Assembly: GCF_004138285.1 (NCBI RefSeq)
Contig: NZ_SCFN01000022.1
Coordinates: forward strand, 1-58,008
Direction of reading: 5' to 3'
DNA from: Gottfriedia acidiceleris
Lineage (GTDB): Bacteria > Bacillota > Bacilli > Bacillales > Bacillaceae_G
Length of the DNA: 58,008 bases
Of the stretch, positions 37,236 to 44,178 are shown piece by piece; within the stretch, counting starts at the first letter, position 1; each line of letters begins with the position of its first letter. The position numbers were made by a program, and so were the translations under genes. Under the pieces are notes generated by a model. The model saw nothing but the letters and a program-made list of their open reading frames with translations, had not been told where the DNA came from and made no database searches.

Positions 37236-37483
37236 TCTAATGGAAATGTTGGGGATTTCAATTCAGATAAAGTGGTATAGACTTTTTCTCAGTAAATTCC
37301 CGTATTAAATATAAACTCTACCTCATTTTTTGTATTCCATTTAGATGATTGGATATTAACAGTCCAAGCAAAGTCAGGAAATATTTTAGCAAAGTTTTTT
37401 CCTTTATTCTTAAATCCCTTTTCTTTAAATAAAGGTGCAATTGTTTCTTTGACTATTTGATTTAACTCATTCTGCATACTCAT
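37232..37483 (-). pseudogene. DUF4304-domain protein, nonsense-truncated
   Basis: The first 64 codons encode the N-terminal half of a DUF4304 domain: LFKEKGFKNKGKNFAKIFPD and WTVNIQSSKWN. A TGA stops translation at 37289-37291, but the same frame continues with EKVYTTLSELKSPTFPLEFF before a TAA at about 37231. The tail then runs into the inverted repeat copy. DUF4304 proteins are usually about 150-190 residues and often serve as immunity proteins, so this one looks inactivated. ATG has AAGGAG upstream and the ORF follows repeat copy i. Confidence 0.6.
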
Positions 37484-37553
37484 ATTTTCTCCTTGGATGA
37501 AATCCTGTGTAACGATTCATATATAATAATTTATCATAATGAAACCTAAGTGT

Positions 37554-37646
37554 CTTATTGAAATAAACTGCCATTAGTTACAAAAAAAAAATCTACTATT
37601 AAGCCGATCATGTTGTTCAACTAAAGCATGCGATAGTTGCATAAGT
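37554..37646 (+). repeat. structured repeat copy i
   Basis: TCTTATTGAAATAAACTGCC and ATTAGTTACAAAAAAAAAAT, middle hairpin region CTACTATTAAGCCGATCATG, right module TTGTTCAACTAAAGCATGCG then ATAGTTGCATAAG. The right end is 2 bases from the stop of the Imm50 gene at 37648. Confidence 0.85.
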
Positions 37647-37647
37647 G

Positions 37648-38040
37648 TTAATCAATATTTAAGGTATTTATGTAACCCTCAACTTTTTGAATATAGCCAT
37701 ATTCAGCTTTTATACTTGCATTAACCGTTCCTGTGATATTGATAATAAAACTATTTTCAACATACTTTATTTCAAGATCACAATTCTCCATTGTTTTCAT
37801 AGATTTTATTTCTAATTCATTTATTTCATAAAAATCTAATTCAACCCAAAATGTGTTATTGCCCAAATTAACCCACTTTTTAGGAGGATTTTCAACGTAA
37901 TATGGCATATCGAAACATAATGTTACCTTACGACCTCCATCAACGATATTGATTTTTTCAATTTTTATATTTTTTAATTCAGGAACTTCATTATACAAAT
38001 TAGTAAGAAATAAATTATTTTCTAAATTTAAATACCACAA
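37648..38040 (-). CDS. Imm50-family immunity protein
   Basis: A 130-aa protein whose middle, ENPPKKWVNLGNNTFWVELD followed by FYEINELEIKSM, and N-terminal pattern (LTNLYNEVPELKNIKIEKIN) resemble immunity protein 50. Such proteins protect against polymorphic toxins in Bacillus and other genera. No toxin partner is adjacent. TTG start with GGGG about 9 bases upstream. The gene is flanked tightly by repeat copies, with copy i beginning 2 bases after the stop. Confidence 0.65.
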   Translation of the reverse strand: MWYLNLENNLFLTNLYNEVPELKNIKIEKINIVDGGRKVTLCFDMPYYVENPPKKWVNLGNNTFWVELDFYEINELEIKSMKTMENCDLEIKYVENSFIINITGTVNASIKAEYGYIQKVEGYINTLNID

Positions 38041-38090
38041 TATTTTATTCCCCTACTTTTATTACCTATTCATTACTCTATAGTACCATT

Positions 38091-38183
38091 TCTTATTGAA
38101 CTAAACTGCCATTAGCTCAATAAAAAAAATCAACTATACGCCGATCAAGTTGTTCAACTAAAGCATGCGTTAGTTGCATAAGA
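38091..38183 (+). repeat. structured repeat copy j (best full copy)
   Basis: TTCTTATTGAACTAAACTGC and CATTAGCTCAATAAAAAAAA, middle TCAACTATACGCCGATCAAG, right module TTGTTCAACTAAAGCATGCG then TTAGTTGCATAAGAA. The terminal bases TTCTTATTGAACTAA and TTAGTTGCATAAGAA are inverted repeats of about 15 bp. It lies 38 bases beyond the TPR gene stop. Confidence 0.85.
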
Positions 38184-38220
38184 ACAGCTACAATTTAGAA
38201 ATAACTTACATACAGCTGTA

Positions 38221-38640
38221 TTACTTTCGTTTAAAAAATTCTACATATTTCTTATCTTCATCTATAAAACATCTACCCTCAGATTTTTCATTTGCTAAAT
38301 CAAAGTATCTTCTAGCAGTGCTTATATCTCCCATTTCATAAGCTACTTTTCCTGATAGAAATTCTCTTTGCCCAGTGTCGATTCTATCAAGGTCACAGCT
38401 ATAAATTACTTCTGCCCATTTCTTAGCTTCAATAAAATTATTAATCAGGAGATTGGTCTCACTTAGATAAAAAGCAAAATGATAACTATCATCATAGATA
38501 CCTTTTGGTTCGGGTAAAGCATCCCAGGCTTCTTCAAGATATTTAATTGAGTCTTCGTAGTTTCCTAAATCGAACTCCTGGTTACTTTTATCAGATAGTA
38601 AAGATATCCTCTGTTCAAGTTCAAGATTTGATATTTTCAA
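38221..38640 (-). CDS. TPR-like protein, second of a tandem pair
   Basis: A 139-aa helical protein. The segment LSDKSNQEFDLGNYEDSIKY then LEEAWDALPEPKGIYDDSYH, and a second one GDISTARRYFDLANEK, resemble tetratricopeptide repeats. It is a paralogue of the gene upstream, with the same size and similar N-terminus. No enzyme motif is visible. TTG start with GGGGGAA about 8 bases upstream; the gap to the preceding gene is 12 bases, so both are co-transcribed. Such TPR pairs are seen next to toxin-immunity loci, but that role is not shown here. Confidence 0.7.
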   Translation of the reverse strand: MKISNLELEQRISLLSDKSNQEFDLGNYEDSIKYLEEAWDALPEPKGIYDDSYHFAFYLSETNLLINNFIEAKKWAEVIYSCDLDRIDTGQREFLSGKVAYEMGDISTARRYFDLANEKSEGRCFIDEDKKYVEFFKRK

Positions 38641-38652
38641 TCTTAATTCCCC

Positions 38653-39069
38653 CTATATTAGCTCTTGTATAAGCTTTAAATACTTTGGTTCTTCCTCTTC
38701 AAATATGCTATGTTCTTCCAACATATATGCTTTCAACAAATATTCCTTTGCCTTTTCTTCTTCATTGGTTTCATATAAGTTCTGACCCAATCTCAGTAGT
38801 ATGTAAGGATTTGCCATTCCTTCAGGACAATTAAAAGCATCATAAAAATAATTCTTTGCTTTGTGATAATCCTCAAGATGAAAATACACATCACCTAGTG
38901 CGGTAAGTACCCAAGTGCTTGCTTCCCACATATATTTAGGGTCAGGTATTAGTTCTAAAGCATTTTTGTATTTCTTAATGGCACCAACATAATCTTGTGC
39001 TTCAAATAAAGCATCACCTTCCTCTGAAAGTTCAACTATTTTATCATAGATTTCATCATTAATTTCCAT
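38653..39069 (-). CDS. TPR protein, first of a tandem pair
   Basis: A 138-aa protein with at least three tetratricopeptide-like repeats: EEGDALFEAQDYVGAIKKYK (about 16-35), TALGDVYFHLEDYHKAKNYF (about 56-75) and LRLGQNLYETNEEEKAKEYL (about 92-111). It is acidic and cytosolic, with no catalytic motif. ATG with AGGAGG upstream. Repeat copy k lies 58 bases before its start, so it opens a gene-plus-repeat unit that ends with copy j after the paralogue. Confidence 0.75.
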   Translation of the reverse strand: MEINDEIYDKIVELSEEGDALFEAQDYVGAIKKYKNALELIPDPKYMWEASTWVLTALGDVYFHLEDYHKAKNYFYDAFNCPEGMANPYILLRLGQNLYETNEEEKAKEYLLKAYMLEEHSIFEEEEPKYLKLIQELI

Positions 39070-39126
39070 AAGTCCTCCTCTTGAACACTAGCTATATTTT
39101 AATTATATAGGTAATTTTCAAAAAAA

Positions 39127-39206
39127 TCTTATTCAACTATCCTGCCATTTTGTTGAATAAAAAAAATCGACTAAACAGCCGATCAAGTTGTTCAACTAAT
39201 GCATGA
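39127..39206 (+). repeat. structured repeat copy k, right end truncated
   Basis: TCTTATTCAACTATCCTGCC and ATTTTGTTGAATAAAAAAAA, middle TCGACTAAACAGCCGATCAA, then GTTGTTCAACTAATGCATG. The final GTTAGTTGCATAAG part is missing; the sequence passes directly into the cupredoxin fragment at about 39205. Confidence 0.8.
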
Positions 39207-39400
39207 AACCAGCCATTATTAATTTTGAAACAGCAAAAGATGATGTTTGTGCAAGTATCATTTTATTAAAAGAACTTAACTTGAACCTTTCTTTAAACAA
39301 AAATGCTGACAACTACGTTCATATTAAACCTTTGAAACCTGGCGTTTATCATTATGAATGCGGAATGGGTATGTTTAAAGGAACAATTACTGTCAAATAA
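39206..39400 (+). pseudogene. cupredoxin-domain protein, N-terminally truncated
   Basis: The frame KPAIINFETAKDDVCASIIL through HIKPLKPGVYHYECGMGMFK and GTITVK is the C-terminal two thirds of a cupredoxin-like copper domain. The metal-site motif ECGMGM is intact. The usual 25 or so residues before KPAIINF (first beta strand and any signal or membrane anchor) are missing. In their place is the right module of repeat copy k, whose ATGCATG provides an accidental start. It is the only plus-strand gene piece in this stretch and has no ribosome binding site, so I call it a broken remnant cut at the repeat boundary. Confidence 0.65.
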
Positions 39401-39417
39401 ATAACTGAAGTTAATAA

Positions 39418-39455
39418 AAAAAAATTGCCTAGTTTTTTCGCCAGGCAATTTTTTA
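39418..39455. terminator. bidirectional terminator at the arsC end
   Basis: AAATTGCCTAG and CAGGCAATTT pair around a T-rich loop with A and T tails. It ends arsC on the minus strand and the cupredoxin remnant on the plus strand. Confidence 0.8.
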
Positions 39456-39457
39456 AT

Positions 39458-39859
39458 TTATTCTCCTGTTTCTGCAAACTGTTTAATACGTTCACCAATT
39501 TGATCACGTACTTTTTGGAACACTGTCCATTCTTGACCAGCAGGATCATCAAATCCCCAGTGAACTCGTTTTACATGTCGAGGTGTCACAGGGCACACAT
39601 CATTTGCGTGACCACATAAAGTCACAACTAAATCTGCGTTATTTAAGATTTCATTATCAATTACATCTGATGTTTGAGTACGGATATCAATATCAACTTC
39701 GTCCATTGCTTTAATCGCATTTGGATTTACGCCATGTGCCTCGATTCCAGCTGAAAGGACATTCCATTCGTTTCCTAAATATTTTTTACCCCACGCTTCA
39801 GCCATTTGGCTACGGCAAGAGTTTCCTGTGCATAAGAAGTAAATTGTTTTGTTAGCCAT
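39458..39859 (-). CDS. arsC: thioredoxin-coupled arsenate reductase
   Basis: A 133-aa low-molecular-weight-phosphatase-type ArsC that reduces arsenate to arsenite using thioredoxin. Catalytic Cys10 and Cys15 are in CTGNSCRS, and the redox pair Cys82/Cys89 is in [10 protein letters not shown], the same positions as in the S. aureus pI258 enzyme. ATG at 39859 with AAAGGAG upstream; an in-frame start 17 codons earlier overlaps the broken aquaporin gene. It is the last gene of the operon arsR-arsI-(aquaporin)-arsC. Confidence 0.93.
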   Translation of the reverse strand: MANKTIYFLCTGNSCRSQMAEAWGKKYLGNEWNVLSAGIEAHGVNPNAIKAMDEVDIDIRTQTSDVIDNEILNNADLVVTLCGHANDVCPVTPRHVKRVHWGFDDPAGQEWTVFQKVRDQIGERIKQFAETGE

Positions 39860-39872
39860 ATTGTATTCTCCT

Positions 39873-40308
39873 TTAGTTTTCGTGAAGTATTCGATAAATA
39901 ATTGCTGCACAACTTGCTCCTAAAATGGTTGCAACAATATAAATCCATAAAGAGTGTGTTGTACCGGATATGATTGCTGGACCAATTGATCGTGCAGGAT
40001 TCATTGATGCCCCACAAATGGGTCCTGCAAACATGGCTTCAAGTCCAACAGTTGCACCAATTGCAACCCCTGCAAATGATATTTGTTAGGTCACCATGAA
40101 TGAAAAAACCAATCGTCACAGCTGGGTTAAAATGGGCACCTGATACGTGCCCAAAGGTATAAATTGAAGCCATGACGACCAGACCGAACGTGAAGGCAAT
40201 CCCTACATGCGTTAAACTGTTGGTTAACGTATTGATGACAATAGCACCTGTTCCAGCAAATACTAAAAAATATGTTCCTAAAAATTCTGCGGTTAATTTC
40301 TTTCTCAA
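39873..40308 (-). pseudogene. aquaporin (AqpS/GlpF-like), internal deletion plus frameshift
   Basis: The N-terminal part is intact, starting TTG at 40308: MRKKLTAEFLGTYFLVFAGT and HVSGAHFNPAVTIGFFIHGD with the first NPA box. After HGDLTN the frame breaks at about 40080. The C-terminal part resumes in another frame as FAGVAIGATVGLEAMFAGP and GASMNPARSIGP with the second NPA box, ending at 39873. Compared with intact aquaporins, roughly 60 residues (the middle helices) are gone at the junction. In ars operons such channels let arsenite leave the cell. This copy cannot form a full pore. Confidence 0.88.
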
Positions 40309-40335
40309 GCCGATACCCCAATTAAAATTGACTTT

Positions 40336-40770
40336 TTAACAGCATTGACTCGATGAAGAATCTGTTGTTACACAACAACTTTCATCTTTGATGCTATGGA
40401 CTTCACTATCTGCTTTCGTGAAGAAAAATTCCCATTCGTTTCCGTCTGGATCCGTTACCCAAAACTTATCTTGAACGGCATAGCAACACGTTGTGTTTAT
40501 TTCTTCGCGTGCGAAGAAACCTTCTTTTTCTAATCTTTCCTTGTGAGCGACTATTTCTTCAGCTGTTTCGACCTGGAAACCAAAATGATTCACTTGATTC
40601 CCCTCAACTTGATCGCGAACATTCAGTGTGAAATTCAGTCCTGGATTTTCTAATAGAAATTTCGCATAACCTTCTTTTACTTTCACAGGTGATACACCAA
40701 ATACTTTTTGATAAAACGCCGTTGATGCCTCTAAATTTGTAACGTTGACCCCTACATGAACATACTTCAT
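40336..40770 (-). CDS. arsI: ArsI/CadI-family metalloenzyme, probable C-As lyase
   Basis: A 144-aa vicinal-oxygen-chelate (glyoxalase-fold) enzyme. ArsI proteins cleave the carbon-arsenic bond of trivalent organoarsenicals. The metal ligands His5 and His62 and a Glu near 112-114 (PDGNEWEFFF) are present, and so is the substrate-binding cysteine pair Cys95/Cys96 in NTTCCYAVQDKFW. The C-terminus is cysteine-rich (DESCCV, SQCC). ATG with GGGAGG 8 bases upstream. It follows arsR after a gap that holds an ArsR-type operator, and precedes the broken aquaporin gene. Confidence 0.88.
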   Translation of the reverse strand: MKYVHVGVNVTNLEASTAFYQKVFGVSPVKVKEGYAKFLLENPGLNFTLNVRDQVEGNQVNHFGFQVETAEEIVAHKERLEKEGFFAREEINTTCCYAVQDKFWVTDPDGNEWEFFFTKADSEVHSIKDESCCVTTDSSSSQCC

Positions 40771-40796
40771 ACAGAATTCCTCCCTTAATTTGTTTA

Positions 40797-40812
40797 ATCA
40801 AAAAAATTTGAT
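40797..40812. promoter_or_regulatory. ATCAA-N6-TTGAT operator, arsR-arsI gap
   Basis: ATCAA, AAAAAT, TTGAT: a complete 5-bp arm inverted repeat, the same as the one upstream of arsR. Confidence 0.6.
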
Positions 40813-40829
40813 TTAATGATTAAAAAAAA

Positions 40830-41156
40830 TTAACAACAATTATTGCTACTGTTACCGTTACCTGATTTTCGGAAAATACAACATAGCTCTTCTGATAGCA
40901 AGCTGTTGACTTCTGTGTCGTTCAAATCGTAATAGCTCCATGTACCTTTTGTCTCTTTTACAATGAGCCCTGCATCCAGTAAGATTTTCAAATGATAAGA
41001 AAGCTTTGATTGTGTCATATCGAATGCTTCGGTTAAATCGCATACGCATGTACTTCCTCTTTGGCAAAGCTCATACATGATCTCCAGACGCTTCTGATCA
41101 GCTAACGCTTTAAACTTCTGCTCATATTTCTGGAACTGTTGTGTCATCTCAGTCAT
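40830..41156 (-). CDS. arsR: arsenic-responsive repressor ArsR
   Basis: A 108-aa winged-helix repressor. The metal site is CVCDL (Cys37 and Cys39, with Cys31 nearby), at the start of the DNA-binding region AFDMTQSKLSYHLKILLDAG. It would release operator DNA when arsenite or antimonite binds. The C-terminal tail SSNNCC carries an extra cysteine pair. ATG with GAAGGAG 7 bases upstream. Operators of the form ATCAA-N5/6-TTGAT lie before it. It is the first gene of the arsenic operon. Confidence 0.92.
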   Translation of the reverse strand: MTEMTQQFQKYEQKFKALADQKRLEIMYELCQRGSTCVCDLTEAFDMTQSKLSYHLKILLDAGLIVKETKGTWSYYDLNDTEVNSLLSEELCCIFRKSGNGNSSNNCC

Positions 41157-41170
41157 GTGTTTTCTCCTTC

Positions 41171-41186
41171 ATCAAATTTTCTTGAT
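41171..41186. promoter_or_regulatory. ATCAA-N6-TTGAT operator upstream of arsR
   Basis: ATCAA, ATTTTC, TTGAT. It lies 15 bases before the arsR ATG, suited to autorepression. Confidence 0.65.
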
Positions 41187-41229
41187 GAATTAAGTATATG
41201 CCAGTTGAATAAATAAATGCAACATATTA

Positions 41230-41244
41230 ATCAAAAAAATTGAT
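41230..41244. promoter_or_regulatory. ATCAA-N5-TTGAT second upstream ArsR-type site
   Basis: ATCAA, AAAAA, TTGAT. It is about 45 bases from the first site, so two repressor dimers could cover the promoter. Confidence 0.5.
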
Positions 41245-41256
41245 TTAGTTTCAAAA

Positions 41257-41350
41257 ACCTTATAGCACTAATCTGCCATATAGTTGAATAAAAAATGAGC
41301 TACCGAAGTAACTCATCTTGTTCAACTAAAGATGCGTTAGTTGAATAAGA
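41257..41350 (+). repeat. structured repeat copy l
   Basis: CCTTATAGCACTAATCTGCC and ATATAGTTGAATAAAAAATG, middle hairpin ATGAGCTACCGAAGTAACTC, right module TTGTTCAACTAAAGATGCGT then TAGTTGAATAAGAA. It is 63 bases beyond the GNAT stop at 41413. Confidence 0.8.
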
Positions 41351-41412
41351 ATTCCTTAATATTTACATAAGTTGCTACTTCGTTTGAAACGGAAATTTCG
41401 AGAAAAAGACGT

Positions 41413-41988
41413 TTATTCTATTTCGTTTAATATTGGTGTTTGATTAGACAAATTCTTTTGTAAGTACTCCTGGTGGAGAATACCATAGATTCCACAATCC
41501 TTGTATTGATTATTTTTTCGAACCATATGTCTAATAATGCCTTCTCGCTCCATCCCTACTTTTAACATTATTTTACCCGATGCAGGGTTATCGATATTAT
41601 GTGTTGCCGATATCTTATGAATATTCATAAAACGAAATGCAAATTCAACAACTGCCTGTAAAGCTTCTGTTCCATAGCCCTGATTCCACCAATTAAAGCC
41701 TAAGTCGTATCCGACTTCACAATTTTCAGTATCTTCATTGATATTATAAAGGTCAATCGTTCCGATTAATTCACTACTTTCCTTTAGGACAATTCCCCAA
41801 TAACAAAACTTATCACTTTCATACTGTTTAGTAATTTCAGTTAGTCGATTGATTGTTTCGGAAATCGTTTCATGTGGTCCTTTGATCAAATTATCCATCA
41901 CGCGATGATCTGAGAATATGTAGTCAAACATTCTATTTGCATCATTCATTTCGATTTTCCTTAAAATAAGCCTTTTTGTTTCAATCAT
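41413..41988 (-). CDS. GNAT-family N-acetyltransferase (RimJ/RimL-like)
   Basis: A 191-aa acetyltransferase of the ribosomal-protein-acetylase type. The N-terminus IETKRLILRKIEMNDANRMF, motif A NWWNQGYGTEALQAVVEFAF (near 95-114) and the downstream HNIDNPASGKIMLKVGMERE are diagnostic. I prefer ATG at 41988 (AAAGGG 6 bases upstream); an in-frame ATG eight codons earlier also has a moderate site. The substrate is unknown. It lies between repeat copies m and l. Confidence 0.85.
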   Translation of the reverse strand: MIETKRLILRKIEMNDANRMFDYIFSDHRVMDNLIKGPHETISETINRLTEITKQYESDKFCYWGIVLKESSELIGTIDLYNINEDTENCEVGYDLGFNWWNQGYGTEALQAVVEFAFRFMNIHKISATHNIDNPASGKIMLKVGMEREGIIRHMVRKNNQYKDCGIYGILHQEYLQKNLSNQTPILNEIE

Positions 41989-42151
41989 AGGTGTCCCTTT
42001 ATAATTAATCATACAATTACCTTCACCTTCTCCAGTTTATTTCTTAAAGAATTCTGTATACTATAAAAATCATTTCTTCTACCGAAGATATTTCCCTCAT
42101 TTGATTCCTCCTTTTTGAAAAACAATTTATTCTTTAACTTTATTTTAACAT

Positions 42152-42187
42152 TCCTTATTCAACTAATCTGCCAGTTAGTTAAACAAG
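42152..42187 (+). repeat. structured repeat copy m, left module only
   Basis: TCCTTATTCAACTAATCTGC then CAGTTAGTTAAACAAG: a palindromic left module without the hairpin and right module. The rest of the gap 42013-42324 holds the MFS gene's upstream region. Confidence 0.65.
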
Positions 42188-42324
42188 CACCTCAACAACA
42201 AAATTAATCAAAACCTATATTCTACTTTTTCTATTTTATTTTGATTTTACATAGTCTTTTTTAACTATTGATGAGATAATAGTTTTTGTCGAATTATATT
42301 AAGGTTGAGTGGGGAGAAATTTTT

Positions 42325-43548
42325 ATGTGGAAAAACCGAAACGTTTGGATCGTTTTGTTCGGTGAATTTGGAGCCGGTATAGGTCTTTGGTTCGGAATTA
42401 TCGGAAATTTGGAATTTATGCAAAAACATGTACCTTCTGATTTCTTTAAATCGTTAATTCTTTTTTTCGGTTTATTAGCAGGAGTTTTTGTTGGTCCGTT
42501 GGCTGGACGGTTAATTGATCAATATTCAAAGAAGAAAATTTTATTAATTAGTGGTTTAGGTCGAACATTAAGTGTGATTCTTATGTTTTTTGCAATACAA
42601 TACGGAAGTATTATTTTCATGGTCTTATTTTTAGTTATGCTGCAAATTTCTGCTGCATTTTACTTCCCATCGCTTCAAGCTGTAATACCAATGATTGTAA
42701 AAAACGAACAGTTATTAACTTTAAATGGGATTCATATGAATATTTCTACAATATCAAGAATTGCCGGAACCTCAATTGGTGGTATTTTAGTTGTATCAAC
42801 TAGTCTCACAAATGTATACGGAATGAGTATGCTAGCATATGCATTTTTATTTTTAATGACGTTCTTTTTACGAATTGAAGAATCTACGATCAAACCAATG
42901 AATGTAGAAAAAACAAAAAAATCTAAAGCTAATAAAGGATTTGCTGAAATATTTGCTCTTATAAGGAATAGTCCAACAATCTTAAATTTATTTATCTTAA
43001 ACCTGGTGCCAGTACTTTTCCTTGGTGGATTTAATTTAATGGTAATCGAAATAAGTGATATTCAACATGATCCTTCAATTAAAGGGCTAATTTATACAAG
43101 TGAAGGTATCTCTTTCATGATTGGAGCATTTGTCATTAAACGATTAACAAAAAGGTATACGAATAAACAATTATTATACTTTTCAACTTCCTTAGTAGCT
43201 TTTGCTCAGCTATCACTTTTCTTTGCAGATCACCATTGGATGACACTTATCTCATTTGCAATTTTTGGATTTTCAGTTGGTTGCTTCTTTCCTGTTTGTT
43301 CAACTGTTTTCCAAACTTCAATTGACAAATCATACCATGGTCGACTTTTCTCATTTAGAAGTATGTATGACAGGGTAACATTTCAGATTGTCCTTTTAAG
43401 TACAGGTCTATTTTTAGATACAATTGGTTTACAATATATGGTTTTAATTTTCGGAACGGTTTCTCTCTTAATCCTTGCTAGATTATTGTATAAAGATAAA
43501 AATACTAAAGCAGAGTTAGTGAATGAAACTCAAAACATATCCATGTAA
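42325..43548 (+). CDS. MFS transporter (drug/siderophore efflux-like)
   Basis: A 407-aa major facilitator with about 12 membrane segments. Motif A-like loop GPLAGRLIDQYSKKKILLIS lies after helix 2 (near 59-78). The central charged loop (KTKKSKANKGFAEIFALIRN) divides two six-helix halves. It resembles the EntS/MefA-type (MFS_3) branch of exporters; substrate unknown. I chose ATG at 42325 with GGGGAG 8 bases upstream; an in-frame ATG 13 codons earlier lacks a site. A terminator follows. Confidence 0.85.
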   Translation: MWKNRNVWIVLFGEFGAGIGLWFGIIGNLEFMQKHVPSDFFKSLILFFGLLAGVFVGPLAGRLIDQYSKKKILLISGLGRTLSVILMFFAIQYGSIIFMVLFLVMLQISAAFYFPSLQAVIPMIVKNEQLLTLNGIHMNISTISRIAGTSIGGILVVSTSLTNVYGMSMLAYAFLFLMTFFLRIEESTIKPMNVEKTKKSKANKGFAEIFALIRNSPTILNLFILNLVPVLFLGGFNLMVIEISDIQHDPSIKGLIYTSEGISFMIGAFVIKRLTKRYTNKQLLYFSTSLVAFAQLSLFFADHHWMTLISFAIFGFSVGCFFPVCSTVFQTSIDKSYHGRLFSFRSMYDRVTFQIVLLSTGLFLDTIGLQYMVLIFGTVSLLILARLLYKDKNTKAELVNETQNISM

Positions 43549-43550
43549 TT

Positions 43551-43602
43551 AAAAGAGGCTGTCTCAAAAGTCAGATTAACTGACACAGAGGCTCCTCTTT
43601 TT
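43551..43602. terminator. bidirectional terminator after the MFS gene
   Basis: AAAAGAGG and CCTCTTTTT outer stem with an inner GTCAG-ATTAA-CTGAC hairpin. Confidence 0.7.
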
Positions 43603-43651
43603 CATTACTATTTATTTTTAAGCTTTCTTAATTGACGTAGTCGGGTGTATC

Positions 43652-43777
43652 TCAACAGCGATTTTCAGATTTTATTTGCAGTCCGCTGTTCTTTTGTAGC
43701 TTTTCATCATTTATTTGTACAGATAGATTACTTATTTGCAGATTACACATAACTACCCATAAAAATAGGGGTCCCAT
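43652..43777 (-). repeat. 21-bp array, four units (inverted), open as a 41-codon frame
   Basis: TTTGCA/TTTGTA units start at 43675, 43693, 43714 and 43735 (spacings 18, 21, 21). On the minus strand an open frame from ATG at 43777 to TGA at 43652 encodes LQISNLS, VQINDEK, LQKNSG and LQIKSEN in register. No ribosome binding site precedes the ATG. It lies in a convergent gap, as does the array at 18.2 kb. Confidence 0.75.
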
Positions 43778-43816
43778 ATTATTACACTTTTGGAACACCC
43801 TCGTTTTTATTAAAAT

Positions 43817-44116
43817 TCAATATCCATATGCAGCTAAAAATTCATTCAAACTTGAATACAGTGTAACGACTTCCCATTTTCGTTCAAATTCATAGGCAGT
43901 ACATACTTCCCCTGATTCCTCGTTGATAAAAATGACATCATCCGTTTCGTCATCGAAGCCAATTATTAACCAATTGTCTGGCCATTGTATTTTTTTACTT
44001 AAGTCCTTTTTAGCCTCATTTATATCTTCTTCTTTTATAAAATAGATCGTCATATTTTCATTTGAGACTTCATCTATACCTATTCCTTTAATTCTGGAAA
44101 ACCATTCGTTTTGCAT
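43817..44116 (-). CDS. small SUKH-like protein, probable immunity type
   Basis: A 99-aa protein. The pattern WPDNWLIIGFDDETDDVIFI then CTAYEFERKWEVVTLYSSLN and FLAAYGY resembles short SMI1/KNR4 (SUKH-type) proteins, where W.IIG.D....D.IF and a final S...FL are conserved. There is no membrane segment or catalytic motif. ATG with GGGG 8 bases upstream. No toxin partner is near. The family call is moderate; otherwise it is a hypothetical protein. Confidence 0.55.
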   Translation of the reverse strand: MQNEWFSRIKGIGIDEVSNENMTIYFIKEEDINEAKKDLSKKIQWPDNWLIIGFDDETDDVIFINEESGEVCTAYEFERKWEVVTLYSSLNEFLAAYGY

Positions 44117-44146
44117 TTTTTATTCCCCACTTCCAATAAGAAAGCC

Positions 44147-44176
44147 TGTATCACCCAAGTGATCACAGGCTAACTG
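44147..44176 (-). terminator. terminator after the 33-aa gene
   Basis: AGCCTGTATCAC and GTGATCACAGGCT pair around CCAA; one bulged base. It lies just past the small ORF stop. Confidence 0.75.
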
Positions 44177-44178
44177 TT

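Noticed and set aside
39775-40017. 80-codon minus-strand frame between aquaporin and arsC
   Set aside because: It is an out-of-frame reading of the aquaporin C-terminal part, whose real frame encodes the second NPA box.
29911-42187. Claim of a true integron
   Set aside because: No tyrosine recombinase integrase or attI-like site is in the window, and MITE or bcr-type repeats explain the copies more simply. Only the cassette-like layout is reported.
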